64,000 nucleotides of DNA from Chrysopilus asiliformis (lineage: Eukaryota > Arthropoda > Insecta > Diptera > Rhagionidae): assembly GCA_964034945.1 (NCBI GenBank), contig OZ035961.1, forward strand, positions 69,014,731 through 69,078,730, read 5' to 3'. The position numbers and the translations under genes were made by a program. The first letter of the stretch is position 1, and each line of letters begins with the position of its first letter. Below the pieces are notes generated by a model that worked only from the letters and a program-made list of their open reading frames with translations, did no database searches and had not been told where the DNA came from. Positions 32,801-45,100 of this stretch are shown here, piece after piece.

Positions 32801-35800
32801 TTTCGTTGGCTGTATGGCATGTAGCGCCGTCTTGTTGGAACCAAAGGTCGTCCACATCAACATCCTCCAATTCAGGCACGAAAAAGTCATTAATCATGGC
32901 TCTATAGCGTTCCCCATTGACTGTAACATTATGGCCGGCTTCATTTTTGAAGAAATATGGACCAATGATTCCCTCTGCCCATAGAGCACACCAAACAGTG
33001 ACTTTTTGAAGATGTAACGGCGTCTGAAGAATGGCTTGTGGATTACCATCCCTCCGAATGCGACAATTTTGCTTATTGACGTACCCATTCAACCAAAAGT
33101 GAGCTTCATCGCTGAACAAAATTTTCTTGTGAAAATCGGGATCGGTGGCCATCTCGTTTTGGGCCCATTCACCGAACGTGCGACGCGCTTGATGGTCGTT
33201 TGACGAAATGGCAAACCAAACTGAGCATAAATCAAGTGACAACTGTCAAAAAGACCAACTCCGAAAAAAGTAGTGCTAGATTGAAAACCACACATCTAAA
33301 AAAAACACCCTTTACATACTAAATTTTGTTTAAAAAATAATTTTATTTTATTTTTTTTGGTTTTAATTTTTAATTATCTATTTTCTAACTGCCAGATTAG
33401 GAGAAACGGAAAATTTCTATCTCCATATGATTTGATAAATTTGTTTTGTATTTAAATGAAAATGAAAATAAAATTAATTAAGGACTTTCGGTTTAACCGC
33501 GTAAATTTTAAAAAAGAAGTAAAACTTACTTTTTATTTGCCGAGACGTTTCGGTTAGCGCATGTGGTAACCATGGTCGCTCGAGGACTGGTTCAAGCTTT
33601 GCTTAAAACATTGGACGGCTTCTCAAATTATAACGGTGCCTGTTGACCGTTTGTTGGCAAACTGTACTGATTGTGTCGTCCGGTTTATCGATGGACTTTA
33701 ACGGTCGCAGCAATTTCAACACAGGATTCCAAGTTTCGGATAATTTTAGGCTGTCATCTCTATTAAACGTAGGCCTGCGTTTAATTTCGATTGCTTCTCG
33801 AACTAAACGTGGATAATATCGTTTTTCTGTGGCCACGATACGTGCTTGGTCAAAACGTATCCAGTGATTTTGACTATTATCCATGGTATGTTCAGCAATA
33901 GCCGATGTCTCCTTCTTGTTGTTTTTTATGGCTGAGAGGTGTTCCTGCAACCGCACCGAAATATTCCGTTTAGTTTGTCCTATGTAGAAGCTGCCACAAC
34001 TGCAAGGTACCTCATAGACACCGCAATTTTCTAAGGGTATACGATCTTTAGGAGATCTAAGGTACCCTTTAATTTTTGTAGGTGGTATTTGGATTGTTTT
34101 GATGTCTTGTGCTTTGAGTACCTTGCTGATCCTGTCTGACACCCCACGTAAGTATGGAAGAAAAGCCACTTTTTCGGGATTTCCGCTCTCTGGCTGTAGT
34201 GGTTTCTTAGGCGCTTGTTTCCGTTGTTTCTTGTTGTAGCCATTATTCTTCAACACCTCATCTACATGTTTCAGTTCGGCATCCAGGTGGTCGGGATCAC
34301 ATATTCGATGCGCCCTGTGAATTAGAGATGAAACCACTGATCTTAAATTCGCAGGACAATGGTGCGAACTGGCATGTAGGTATTTGTCCGTGTGGGTGTT
34401 TTTCCTATAAACCGTGTGTGCGAGTTTACCGTCACTTCTCCTAATGATCCGCACATCCAAAAATGCTAAAGAACCTTCGGACTCCGATTCCATAGTGAAT
34501 TTTGTCTTTGGGTGAATCGAATTCAAAAGTGTTAAAAATGGGTCTAGGTATTCTCTTTTTATGATGCAAAACGTATCATCGACATACCTAAGAAACACTT
34601 TTGGTTTTGAGGTGGCTTTCGAAAGTGCTTTCTGCTCAATGTTTTGCATCCACAGATCCGCTACGATCGGCGCAATGGGCGAGCCCATGGTCACACCGTT
34701 TTTCTGTAGGTAGAATTCGCCATTGAACAAAAAATATCCCGTTGTTAGACAAAATTCTAAGAGTTCCAGGTAGTTTTCATCTATATCTAAGTCCTGGATC
34801 ATCGCACATGGTCCCGTAGACTGTAGTATCTCAAAATCGGCCATTTTGAGAAAAACGCATTCAAAGTTTTCATTTCAAAATAATTGTTTATGAATAATTG
34901 TTTTTTCTGTTGTCTGTACAGTAATATTTCAATTTATTACTCTTTTGATAATAATTTACAGATCATTTGCTTCATTTTTTTTTTTTTTGCAATAATAAAA
35001 GATAGAGATAGGTTTGTTTTCCACAAAATCAATTTAAATTTTAAAAAATGGGAATTTAAAAAACCAAAAAAAAATAAATTTTAGGACTACGTTTACATTT
35101 AAATTTGTTTTTCATTTGATTCAGTCAATTTTCCTTTACATAATGGAATAATTACTCAAAAACACATTTTTTTGAGATACTACAGTCTACGGGACCATGT
35201 GCGATATCTCTTATTACCGCAATGGAATCGGCTATGGGGACATTAGTGAAAAGAGAAACAACATCGAAACTCACCATGATTTCATCCTCTCCAATAGTCA
35301 GATCCTTTATCAACTCGACAAAATGACCTGAGTCTCGCACATAAGTTGTGGAAATGCCTATCAGTGGATTAAATACCTCGATTAAGGATTTTGCCAAATT
35401 ATAGGTGGGCGAATTTATTTGGCTTACTATCGGCCGTAACGGTACGTTTTCCTTATGTATTTTAGGCAATCCATATAGTTTTGGAGGGATGCAGCAAGCA
35501 GGAGTTTTTTCTTTTTTGTTAAGCATTTTTAACGTCCCAATATGCTTCTGTATCAGCTGATTTGTTTTGCGTACAATTTTCTTGGTAGGATCTGTTTTCA
35601 CTTTTTCGTAAACATCTCTGTCTGATAACAATTCATTCAGTTTGTTTACATATTCGGCAGTTTCGATCACTACTGTTGCATTGCCTTTGTCTGCTTGTAA
35701 TACAATAAGGCGTTGGTTTTGACGCAGCCGACGTAGAGCTGCCATTCCCCTCCTTGTGTTGAAATTGCTGCGACCGTTAAAGTCCATCGATAAACCGGAC

Positions 35801-36050
35801 GACACAATCAGTACAGTTTGCCAACAAACGGTCAACAGGCACCGTTATAATTTGAGAAGCCGTCCAATGTTTTAAGCAAAGCTTGAACCAGTCCTCGAGC
35901 GACCATGGTTAGCACATGCTCTAACCGAAACGTCTCGGCAAATAAAAAGTAAGTTTTACTTCTTTTTTAAAATTCACGCGGTTAAACCGAAAGTCCTTAA
36001 TTATGGCATTAAGCAACCGCGAAAGCCTTAAATCAATTATAGAAAATAAA

Positions 36051-36103
<53 letters not shown>

Positions 36104-39100
36104 CTATGTATACATATATAAAAATGGATGTTTGTCTGTTTGTTTGTTTGAGATTACAAAACTCAAAAACTACTGGACCGATTTTTACGCGGTTTTTTGC
36201 AAAATGATCTGCGTTGCCAGGAGCAGGTTTTTAGGTATGTTAGATTTTTAAAATTCAAAGCAGACCTTCTGTAAGGATAACGAAAATATCCTTTTTCCAT
36301 TTTGCCCCGGAAAAATTTGCATTATGGGGTTTTTGGGGTCGCTGATCACGAATCCGGTATTAGATTTTCAAAATTCGAAACGGAAGGTCCTGTAAGGATA
36401 ACGCAAATATCCTTTTTCCCATTTTTCCCCGGGAAAATCGGCATTATAGGGTCTATGGGGTCGCTGATCACTAGGGCAACCAAAAATCAGCTTTATAAAA
36501 ATCGTTTTAAGCGCTTTAAATATGCTTTGAAAAATCCATTTTATGCAATTAAAATATATAGAAAATATGCTCTATAAAATGAAACAAAAAATTAAAAGAA
36601 GGCGAAATAACTTATTTATTAAGAAAAAAGGAAATATTGCAGTCAGTCTACATTGGTTTATTCTTATTTTAAAAACAAAAATAAAATATAATTCAGTATT
36701 TTAAAATTTTTTCTTGCTGCAAAGAAAACAAAACTTGACGTTAATTTATATATTGTTATTGCAATAAATGACAAATATTTCGCTCAAATTTTCAAACAAG
36801 AAACCTTGTCTGTTTGATCGGAGTACTTTTTTGTACATTGAGAAACTTCTTTCAACTTCAACAGAAGTAATGGGAGCGTATTTAAAAGCTAAAGTTTCGG
36901 CAATGCTATACTTTTCTGTATCCGCTCGGACGGGTTTAGCCAAACATGTTGATATTTTTTTCAAGATATCGAAACCACTGTTTTTTTCAATCACGGCACT
37001 GAGTTTTTTCTTAATAGGATTGGCTTCTTCCGCGTATATACCTTTAATTAAATTACAAGCATCGTCTACTACTTTGATTTGTACAGTAAGTGGTAGCCCA
37101 TATGATTCGAGTCGTGCAATGGAATCTTCGAGAAATCCATAATTCGATGCAATAAAAATTATTTCAGCTCTTACTGTGGGGTTATGTAGAAGATCTTGTG
37201 AAATTTTTATTGACACAGCTTATTGTCCAAAACATCAACTATTCGCAAAATTTTCTCGAAGTTTTTGGCGTAGTAATTTACGGCTTTAAGCCAGGTTCCC
37301 CATCGTGTGGTTACTGTGTGTGGAGGAAGTGCGAGCATCCGTTCTACGTTTTTAAAAGTCTGAACTCTAGATGGAGTCTTTAAAAAGACTTTTTTTATAT
37401 TTGCAATGAGGTGATCGACAAGCGGATACAACCCTCGGATTTCTTCACAAACACGATGAAGTCCATGAGCAAGATAAGTCAAATGAGTAATTTTCGGATA
37501 AAATGTTTTTATGGCTTTTGCCGCTTTTACCATATACGGCGCAGCATCCGTTACAAAGAGCAATATCGAATCTTTATCGAAGTCCTCGCCTAAAAGCACC
37601 ATGTCAAAAAAAGTAAAATCAATTCTTTATCAAAGTTTTCACCTAAAATCTTGATTGAGTCGTCGAAAAGCCTGGCAATTGTAGTGTGGTTTGCCGATTC
37701 CAGGCTTACGGTGTTCAATAAAAATTTCTGTTTCGAAATCTGCTCGTCAGAATCCAGTATTCCAATTACAACATTTGCCACATACCTTCCAACTGCTTCC
37801 GTGGTTTCATCTATTGATAACCACAAAAAACGATTTTCAATGTGGCTTTTGATTCGATCGATGATGTCCTTGTGAAGGATTTTTATATATTTTGAACGAA
37901 GGGTGCTCTCCGAGGGAACCCTATAATCCGTGTACTTTTCTAGGAAACTCTTAATGTTTTTATCTCTCATTTTATAAAGTGGTATATCCACAGAAATTAG
38001 CACATTACACAAATCTCTCACAAATTGAGTGTTGTCTGCAACTTCAGATGATTCGCCCATAAATTGTTGCGTCTTAAATGCACCTCTATTCTTCAGCTCA
38101 ATATGTTTTGAACATGTCAAATGTTGTTTCACGTTAAACATTTTTTCGGCTGATGCCACCTTGTTGCACACTTTACAAAATAGGACTTTTCCATTAGTTT
38201 TATAGTCTGTAAATTTTCGTGCATAATTCTGCAACCTGACTGACAAGGATGGCTTCACTTTCGGCATGTTTACATTCACGAAAAATTTGCAACTAGAATT
38301 TCGAAAGTAACACCGCGTCTTGATTAACAATTTTTCATCCGAAGAAATATCTCACCGCAATGAGATTTTTTTGACAGCTGGGCCGAAAATCTCTTGAAAT
38401 TTAGTACTCAAAATGCCGATGAAAAGAAAACACATAGTCGCCGATCTCGCAATTAATGCAATACGTGAAATTGAAAAGGCTGAAACAGAAGAACAGACGA
38501 AAAGAAAAACCTCTTAATGTTATATATTCTCTTCCAAAGCTTTTTGTATCGTATTTTGTAAAAATTAGTTATTTTCGCAATTACTTGTCGGGAGAATTTG
38601 GATTCCGCCATCTTGAATTGTGAAATTCCAAGAAATTTTGCTATTGCAAGATTTCAAGAAATTTATCTCTGGGATTTTTTCTCGCCGTCAACTCGAGCTC
38701 TGATTGGTCAATCAAAAATCTCTGCGATGAAAAATCCCAAATCAAGACGCGGTGTAACTTGAGATGACAGCTGTGAATTGAGAGATGTCAGATGATAGAC
38801 GATGTTTACAAACTACGTTATTTATCTGACGGTGTTTACACGACAACTTTTTCCGTTCGCTTTTCATTAAAAAAAATTTTTGAAAATAAAAAATTTCATG
38901 AATAAAACAGTTTGACTCAAAATTATGCTATTATGCAAAAAAAAATCATGAAATATGCAAAAAAAAGCCTTTTTAGATGAAATATGCAAAAATCAGCTCT
39001 TTTAGGCGGAATATGCAAAAATAAGCAACAACAAGTGACCTTCAATCGGTTCTAAACTTTATGATTCGGATGAATAATAAACTCCCGGGAATGGAATCTT

Positions 39101-42100
39101 AACGAGAACAAATAAGCAAATGCTGATTTTTGGTTGCCCTACTGATCACGAATCCGATATTAGAGTTTCAAAATTCTAAACTGAAGGTCCTGAAAGGATA
39201 ACGCAAATAACCTTTTTCTAACTTTGTCTCCGAAAAACTGGCGTTCGGGTGTTTCCGTGGTCGCTGATCACGAGTTGGTTGTCGGAATTTGAAAATTCTA
39301 AACAGAAGGTCCTGTAAGGTAACGCAAATATCCTTTTTCCATTTTCCCCGGAAAAATTGGCATTATAGGGCCTATGGGGCCGCTGATCACGAATCCGGTA
39401 TTAGATTTTCAAAATTATAAACCGAAGGTCCTGTAAGGATAACGCAAATATCCATTTTTCCATTTTGCCCCGGAAAAATTGGCATTATAGGGTCTATGGG
39501 GTCGCTGATCACGAATCCGGTATTAGATTTTCAAAATTCTAAACTGAAGGTCCTGTAAGGATAACGCAAATATCCTTTTTTCCATTTTGGGCCGGAGAAA
39601 TTGGCATTATGGGGTTTCTGGGGTCGCTGATCACGAATCCGGTATTAGATTTTCAAAATTCGAAACGGAAGGTCCTATAAGGATATCGCAAATATCCTTT
39701 TTTCCATTTTTCCCGGGAAAAATTTGCATTATAGGGTCTATGGGGTCGCTGATCACGAATCCGATATTAGATTTTCAAAATTCGAAACGGAAGGTCCTGT
39801 AAGGATAACGCAAATATCCTTTTTTTCATTTTCCCCGGAAAAATTGGCATTATAGGGTCTATGGGGTTGCTGATCACGAATCCGGTATTAGATTTTCAAA
39901 ATTCTAAACTGAAGGTCCTGTAAGGATAACGCAAATATCCTTTTTTCCATTTTGCCCGGAAAAATTTGCATTATGGGGTTTTGGGGTCGCTGATCAAGAA
40001 ATCCGGTATTAGATTTTCAAAATTCTAAACGGAAGGTCCTGTAAGGATAACGCAAATATCCTTTTTTCCATTTTGCCCCGGAAAAATTTGCATTATGGGG
40101 TTTTTGGGGTCGCTGATTACGAATCCGGTATTAGATTTTCAAAATTCTAAACTGAAGGTCCTAAAAGGATAACGCAAATATCCTTTTTTCCATTTTGCCC
40201 GGAAAAATTTGCATTATGGGGTTTTTGGGGTCGCTGATCACGAATTCGGTATTAGATTTTCAAAATTCTAAACTGAAGGTCCTGAAAGGATAACGCAAAT
40301 ATCCTTTTTCTAACTTTGTCTCCGAAAAACTAGCGTTCGGGTGTTTCCGTGGTCGCTGATCACGAGTTGGTTGTTGGAATTTGAAAATTCTAAACAGAAG
40401 GTCCTGTAAGGTAACGAAAATATCCTTTTTCCCGTTTTTCCTCGGAAAAATCGGCATAAGGGGGTTTTTGGGGTCGCTGATCACGAATCCGGTATTAGAT
40501 TTGCAAAATTCGAAACGAAAGGTCCTGTAAGGATAAATACCATTTTTCCTCGGAAAAATCGGCATAAGGGGTTTTTTGGGGTCGCTGATCACGAATCCGG
40601 TATTAGATTTTCAAAATTCTAAACTGAAGGTCCTGTAAGGATAACGCGAATATCCTTTTTTCCATTTTGGGCCGGAAAAATTGGCATTATGGGGTTTCTG
40701 GGGTCGCTGATCACGAATCCGGTATTAGATTTTCAAAATTCGAAACGGAAGGTCCTGTAAGGATAAATATACTTTTTCCCGTTTTTCCCCGGAAAAATCG
40801 GCATAAGGGGGTTTTTGGGGTCGCTGATCACGAATCCGATATTAGATTTTCAAAATTCGAAACGGAAGGTCCTGTAAGGATAACGCAAATATCCTTTTTT
40901 TCATTTTCCCCGGAAAAATTGGCATTATAGGGTCTATGGGGTTGCTGATCACGAATCCGGTATTAGATTTTCAAAATTCTAAACTGAAGGTCCTGTAAGG
41001 ATAACGCAAATATCCTTTTTTCCATTTTGCCCGGAAAAATTTGCATTATGGGGTTTTGGGGTCGCTGATCAAGAAATCCGGTATTAGATTTTCAAAATTC
41101 TAAACGGAAGGTCCTGTAAGGATAACGCAAATATCCTTTTTTCCATTTTGCCCCGGAAAAATTTGCATTATGGGGTTTTTGGGGTCGCTGATCACGAATC
41201 CGGTATTAGATTTGCAAAATTCGAAACGAAAGGTCCTGTAAGGATAAATACCATTTTTCCTCGGAAAAATCGGCATAAGGGGTTTTTTGGGGTCGCTGAT
41301 CACGAATCCGGTGTTGGAATTTCAAAATTCTAACCGAAAAGTCCTGTAAAGTAATCGCAAATGTCCTTTTTCCAATTTTTCTTGAAACAATTGGGTTGCT
41401 TATCACGAATCTGGAGTTGGAGTTTCAAAATTCGAAACGAAAGGTCCTGTAAGGATAACATTTTTTCCCAAAACTTTTTAAGTTATTTGTGGTTTTTTGG
41501 CATTCTAAAATTTATACAAAAAACTTTTAGCTGCCAACGAAGAGTCTGCTAGTTTCATATAAAAGTTTTCATTATCAAAACTTTTTTTTACCATAAAGTA
41601 AAACAATTAACAGTGTGTCAAAACCAAAAATAATGAAAAAGAGCTTTCAACAAACTTTGAAGTTGGCTCGGAGAGCCATATAAACAAGTAAATCGCTTGT
41701 CAGTGGTAGTGAATACCCGAGAGCTTTCAAAGCTTTACTGACCCTGTTCTAAACCCTGTTCTAAACCTGTATCTCAAGCAAAATAACTCAAAACAAATTT
41801 CCAATTTTCTATTACACCGCGTATCATAAATACACAAACCTGTTTTGCTATTTTGCCCGATCTTTTATATTCTATAAAAATCCCGTAATCTCAGTTTCTT
41901 TTTGAGTACATAATTTCTTTTTCTTGCCAAAGAAACTGAAACTGTAGATTTTTTCAGTTATTTATTTTTCAGAACCAGGAAGACCGAGCCATCAGAATCC
42001 TCCTTTTGCTAATTTTTTGGGGGAAAAAAGTAGATTCACGTTAACTTCACAGTAGTTTTCCTGAGGTTTTAAATCTCCGATCCAAAAGCCCACTCCGCTA

Positions 42101-45100
42101 ACTTCCTCGGAGAAAAATGAAAGAAAGAATATTTTTATTACCACAGGACCTTTGGTTTCGAATATTGAATTTCCAACATCAGATTCGGCATCAGCGACCT
42201 GAAAAACTCTCTAATGTATATTTTCCAGAAAAAATATGATATTCGCGATATTCTATAGGACCTTCCGTTTCAAATTTTGAAACTCCAACATCATATTCGG
42301 GATCAGTGACCTCACAAACCCTATAGTGTAAACTTTCCTAAAGAAAAACGGGACAAAGAATATTCGCAGTATCCTTATATAACTTTAACGAATTTCCCTG
42401 AAGATGGGACCTAAGGTGATCGCATTTTTGTCCCCAAAAACTATAAGTAGCCGAATTTCATCAAAATCTATAGAACCTGTTTCGAAAAAAATATATATAC
42501 AAACATGAAAACATACAATTGTGATTCTTAATGCAGTCTGTCTCTGAGTAATTGAATCCGATTGTAATTGCAACATGATTTGTATAATGAGGTTCAGGGA
42601 ACTTGATTGTTTTGTAATTACTATTTATCGCCGCCGATAGATATCTAAAAAGTGATATTTTTAGAATGCATATCGAAAAACCTTACTCCCTAGCAATATT
42701 GCGAATTTCCATTAAAATACCTTCACGTAATTCGAAGACACCAGGCTAGGGGTATCGAGGGGAGGGAAAAGTCAGGTTTGTAGTGGAAAAATCGAAAGCC
42801 CTTAGCCCCCTTACTAATACTGTAAAGTTTTATTAAGATCGGATAACCTAATTCGAAGATACCAGGCGAGGGGTATCGAGGGGAGGGAAAAGTCAGGTTT
42901 GTAGTCGAAAAGTCGAAAGCCCTTAGCCCGCTTAGTATTACTGTAAAGTTTCATTAAGATCGGACCACCCAATTCGAAGATACCAAGCGAGGGGTATCGA
43001 GGAGAGGGAAAAGTCAGGTTTGTAGTGGGGAAATCGAAAGCTCTTAGCCCTCTTAGTGATACTGTAAAGTTTCATTGAGATCGGATCATTCAATTCGAAG
43101 ATACCAGGCGAGGGGTATCGAGGGGAGGGAAAAGTCAGGTTTGTAGTGGTAAAATCAAAAGCCCCTAGCCCCCTCAGTAATACTGTAAAGTTTCATTAAG
43201 ATCGGACCACCCAATTCGAAGATACCAGGCGAGGGGTATCGAGGAGAGGGAAAAGTCAGGTTTGTAGTGGGGAAATCGAAAGCTCTTAGCCCTCTTAGTG
43301 ATACTGTAAAGTTTCATTAAGATCGGACCACCCAATTCGAAGATACCAGGCGAGGGGTATCGAGGAGAGGGAAAAGTCAGGTTTGTAGTGGGAAAATCGA
43401 AAGCTCTTAGCGCTCTTAGTGATACTGTAAAGTTTCATTGAGATCGGATCACCCAATTCGAAGATACCAGGCAAGGGGTATCGAGGAGAGGGAAAAGTCA
43501 GGTTTGTAGTGGGAAATCGAAAGCTCCTAGCCCTCTTAGTGATACTGTAAAGTTTCATTGAGATCGGATCACCCAATTCGAAGATACCAGGCGAGGGGTA
43601 TCGAGGAGAGGGAAAAGTCAGGTTTGTAGTTGGGAAATCGAAAGCTCTTAGCCCTCTTAGTGATACTGTAAAGTTTCATTGAGATCGGATCACTCAATTC
43701 GAAGATACCAGGCGAGGGGTATCGAGGGGAGGGAAAAGTCAGGTTTGTAGTCTAAAAGTCGAAAGCCCTTAGCTCGCTTAGTAATACTGTAAAGTTTCAT
43801 TAAGATCCGACCACCCAATTCGAAGATACCAGGCGAGGGGTATCGAGGGGAAGGAAAAGTCAGGTTTGTAGTCGAAAAGTCGAAAGTAATACTGTAAAGT
43901 TTCATTAAGATCGGACCACCCAATTCGAAGATACCAGGCGAGGGGTATCGAGGAGAGGGAAAAGTCATGTTTGTAGTGGGGAAATCGAAAGCTCTTAGCC
44001 CTCTTAGTGATACTGTAAAGTTTCATTGAGATCGGATCACCCAATTCGAAGATACCAGGCGAGGGGTATCGAGGGGAGGGAAAAGTCAGGTTTGTAGTGG
44101 GGAAATCGAAAGCTCTTAGCCCTCTTAGTGATACTGTAAAGTTTCATTGAGATCGGATCACTCAATTCGAAGATACCAGGCGAGGGGTATCGAGGGGAGG
44201 GAAAATTCAGGTTTGTAGTCGAAAAGTCGAAAGCCCTTAGCTCGCTTAGTAATGCTGTAAAGTTTCATTAAGATCGGACCACCCAATTCGAAGATACCAG
44301 GCGAGGGGTATCGAGGGGAAGGAAAAGTCAGGATTGTAGTCGAAAAGTCGAAAGCCCTTAGCCCGCTTAGTAATACTGTAAAGTTTCATTAAGATCGGAC
44401 CACCCAATTCGAAGATACGAGGCGAGGGAAAAGTCAGGTTTGTAGTCGAAAAGTCGAAAGCCCTTAGCTCGCTTAGTAATACTGTAAAGTTTCATTAAGA
44501 TCGGACCACCCAATTCGAAGACACCAGGCGAGGGGTATCGAGGGGAAGGAAAAGTCAGGTTTGTAGTCGAAAAGTCGAAAGCCCTTAGCCCGCTTAGTAA
44601 TACTGTAAAGTTTCATTAAGATCGGACCACCCAATTCGAAGATACCAGGCGAGGGGTATCGAGGAGAGGGAAAAGTCAGGTTTGTAGTTGGGAAATCGAA
44701 AGCTCTTAGCCCTCTTAGTGATACTGTAAAGTTTCATTGAGATCGGATCACCCAATTCGTAGATATCAGGCGAGGGGTATCGAGGGGAGGGAAAAGTCAG
44801 GTTTGTAGTCGAAAAGTCGAAAGCCCTTAGACCGCTTAGTATTACTGTAAAGTTTCATTAAGATCGGACCACCCAATTCGAAGATACCAGGCGAGGGGTA
44901 TCGAGGAGAGGGAAAAGTCAGGTTTGTAGTAGGGAAATCGAAAGCTCTTAGCCCTCTTAGTGATACTGTAAAGTTTCATTGAGATCGGATCACTCAATTC
45001 GAAGATACCAGGCGAGGGGTATCGAGGGGAGGGAAAAGTCAGGTTTGTAGTCGAAAAGTCGAAAGCCCTTAGCTCGCTTAGTAATGCTGTAAAGTTTCAT

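Larger units (their letters stand above)
33476..36002 (-). mobile_element. Penelope-like element 2 with 247-bp inverted ends
   Basis: Arms 33476-33722 and 35756-36002 are inverted copies (AATTAAGGACTTTCGGTTTA at the left edge) with only a few differences. They enclose the RT and GIY-YIG coding region, which is split by MITE Z. The right arm lies antisense to the 3' end of the gene, so the N-terminal side of the frame reads backward through the gene's own C-terminus. Inverted Penelope long terminal repeats are known for the family. Confidence 0.88.
36472..39141 (-). mobile_element. hAT transposon, 2,670 bp, TSD CTGATCAC
   Basis: Perfect 20-bp ends TAGGGCAACCAAAAATCAGC with identical 8-bp flanks CTGATCAC (36464-36471, 39142-39149); the target is the Helitron repeat unit. 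Encodes a hAT transposase on the minus strand in three frames. A secondary MITE (38304-38760) lies in its 5' leader. Perfect ends and target copies suggest a young insertion. Confidence 0.93.
36103..41552 (+). mobile_element. Helitron with ~120-bp internal repeats, 5.4 kb including a hAT
   Basis: Starts TCTATGTATACATATATAAA after an A and ends CTAG (41549-41552) before a T, as Helitrons do. The 5' part has a GTTTGTCTGTTTG tract. The body is about 20 tandem units of ~110-122 bp (GGTCGCTGATCACGAATCCG, CGGAAGGTCCTGTAAGGATA), at 36230-36471 and 39142-41450. A hAT transposon (36472-39141) sits in one unit. No Rep/helicase gene; non-autonomous. Confidence 0.85.

Noticed and set aside
33540..33590. 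Hammerhead ribozyme in the Penelope arms
   Set aside because: Such ribozymes are known in Penelope-like elements, and a stem followed by GAAAC is present (near 35915-35935), but I could not find the CUGANGA box, so it is not called.
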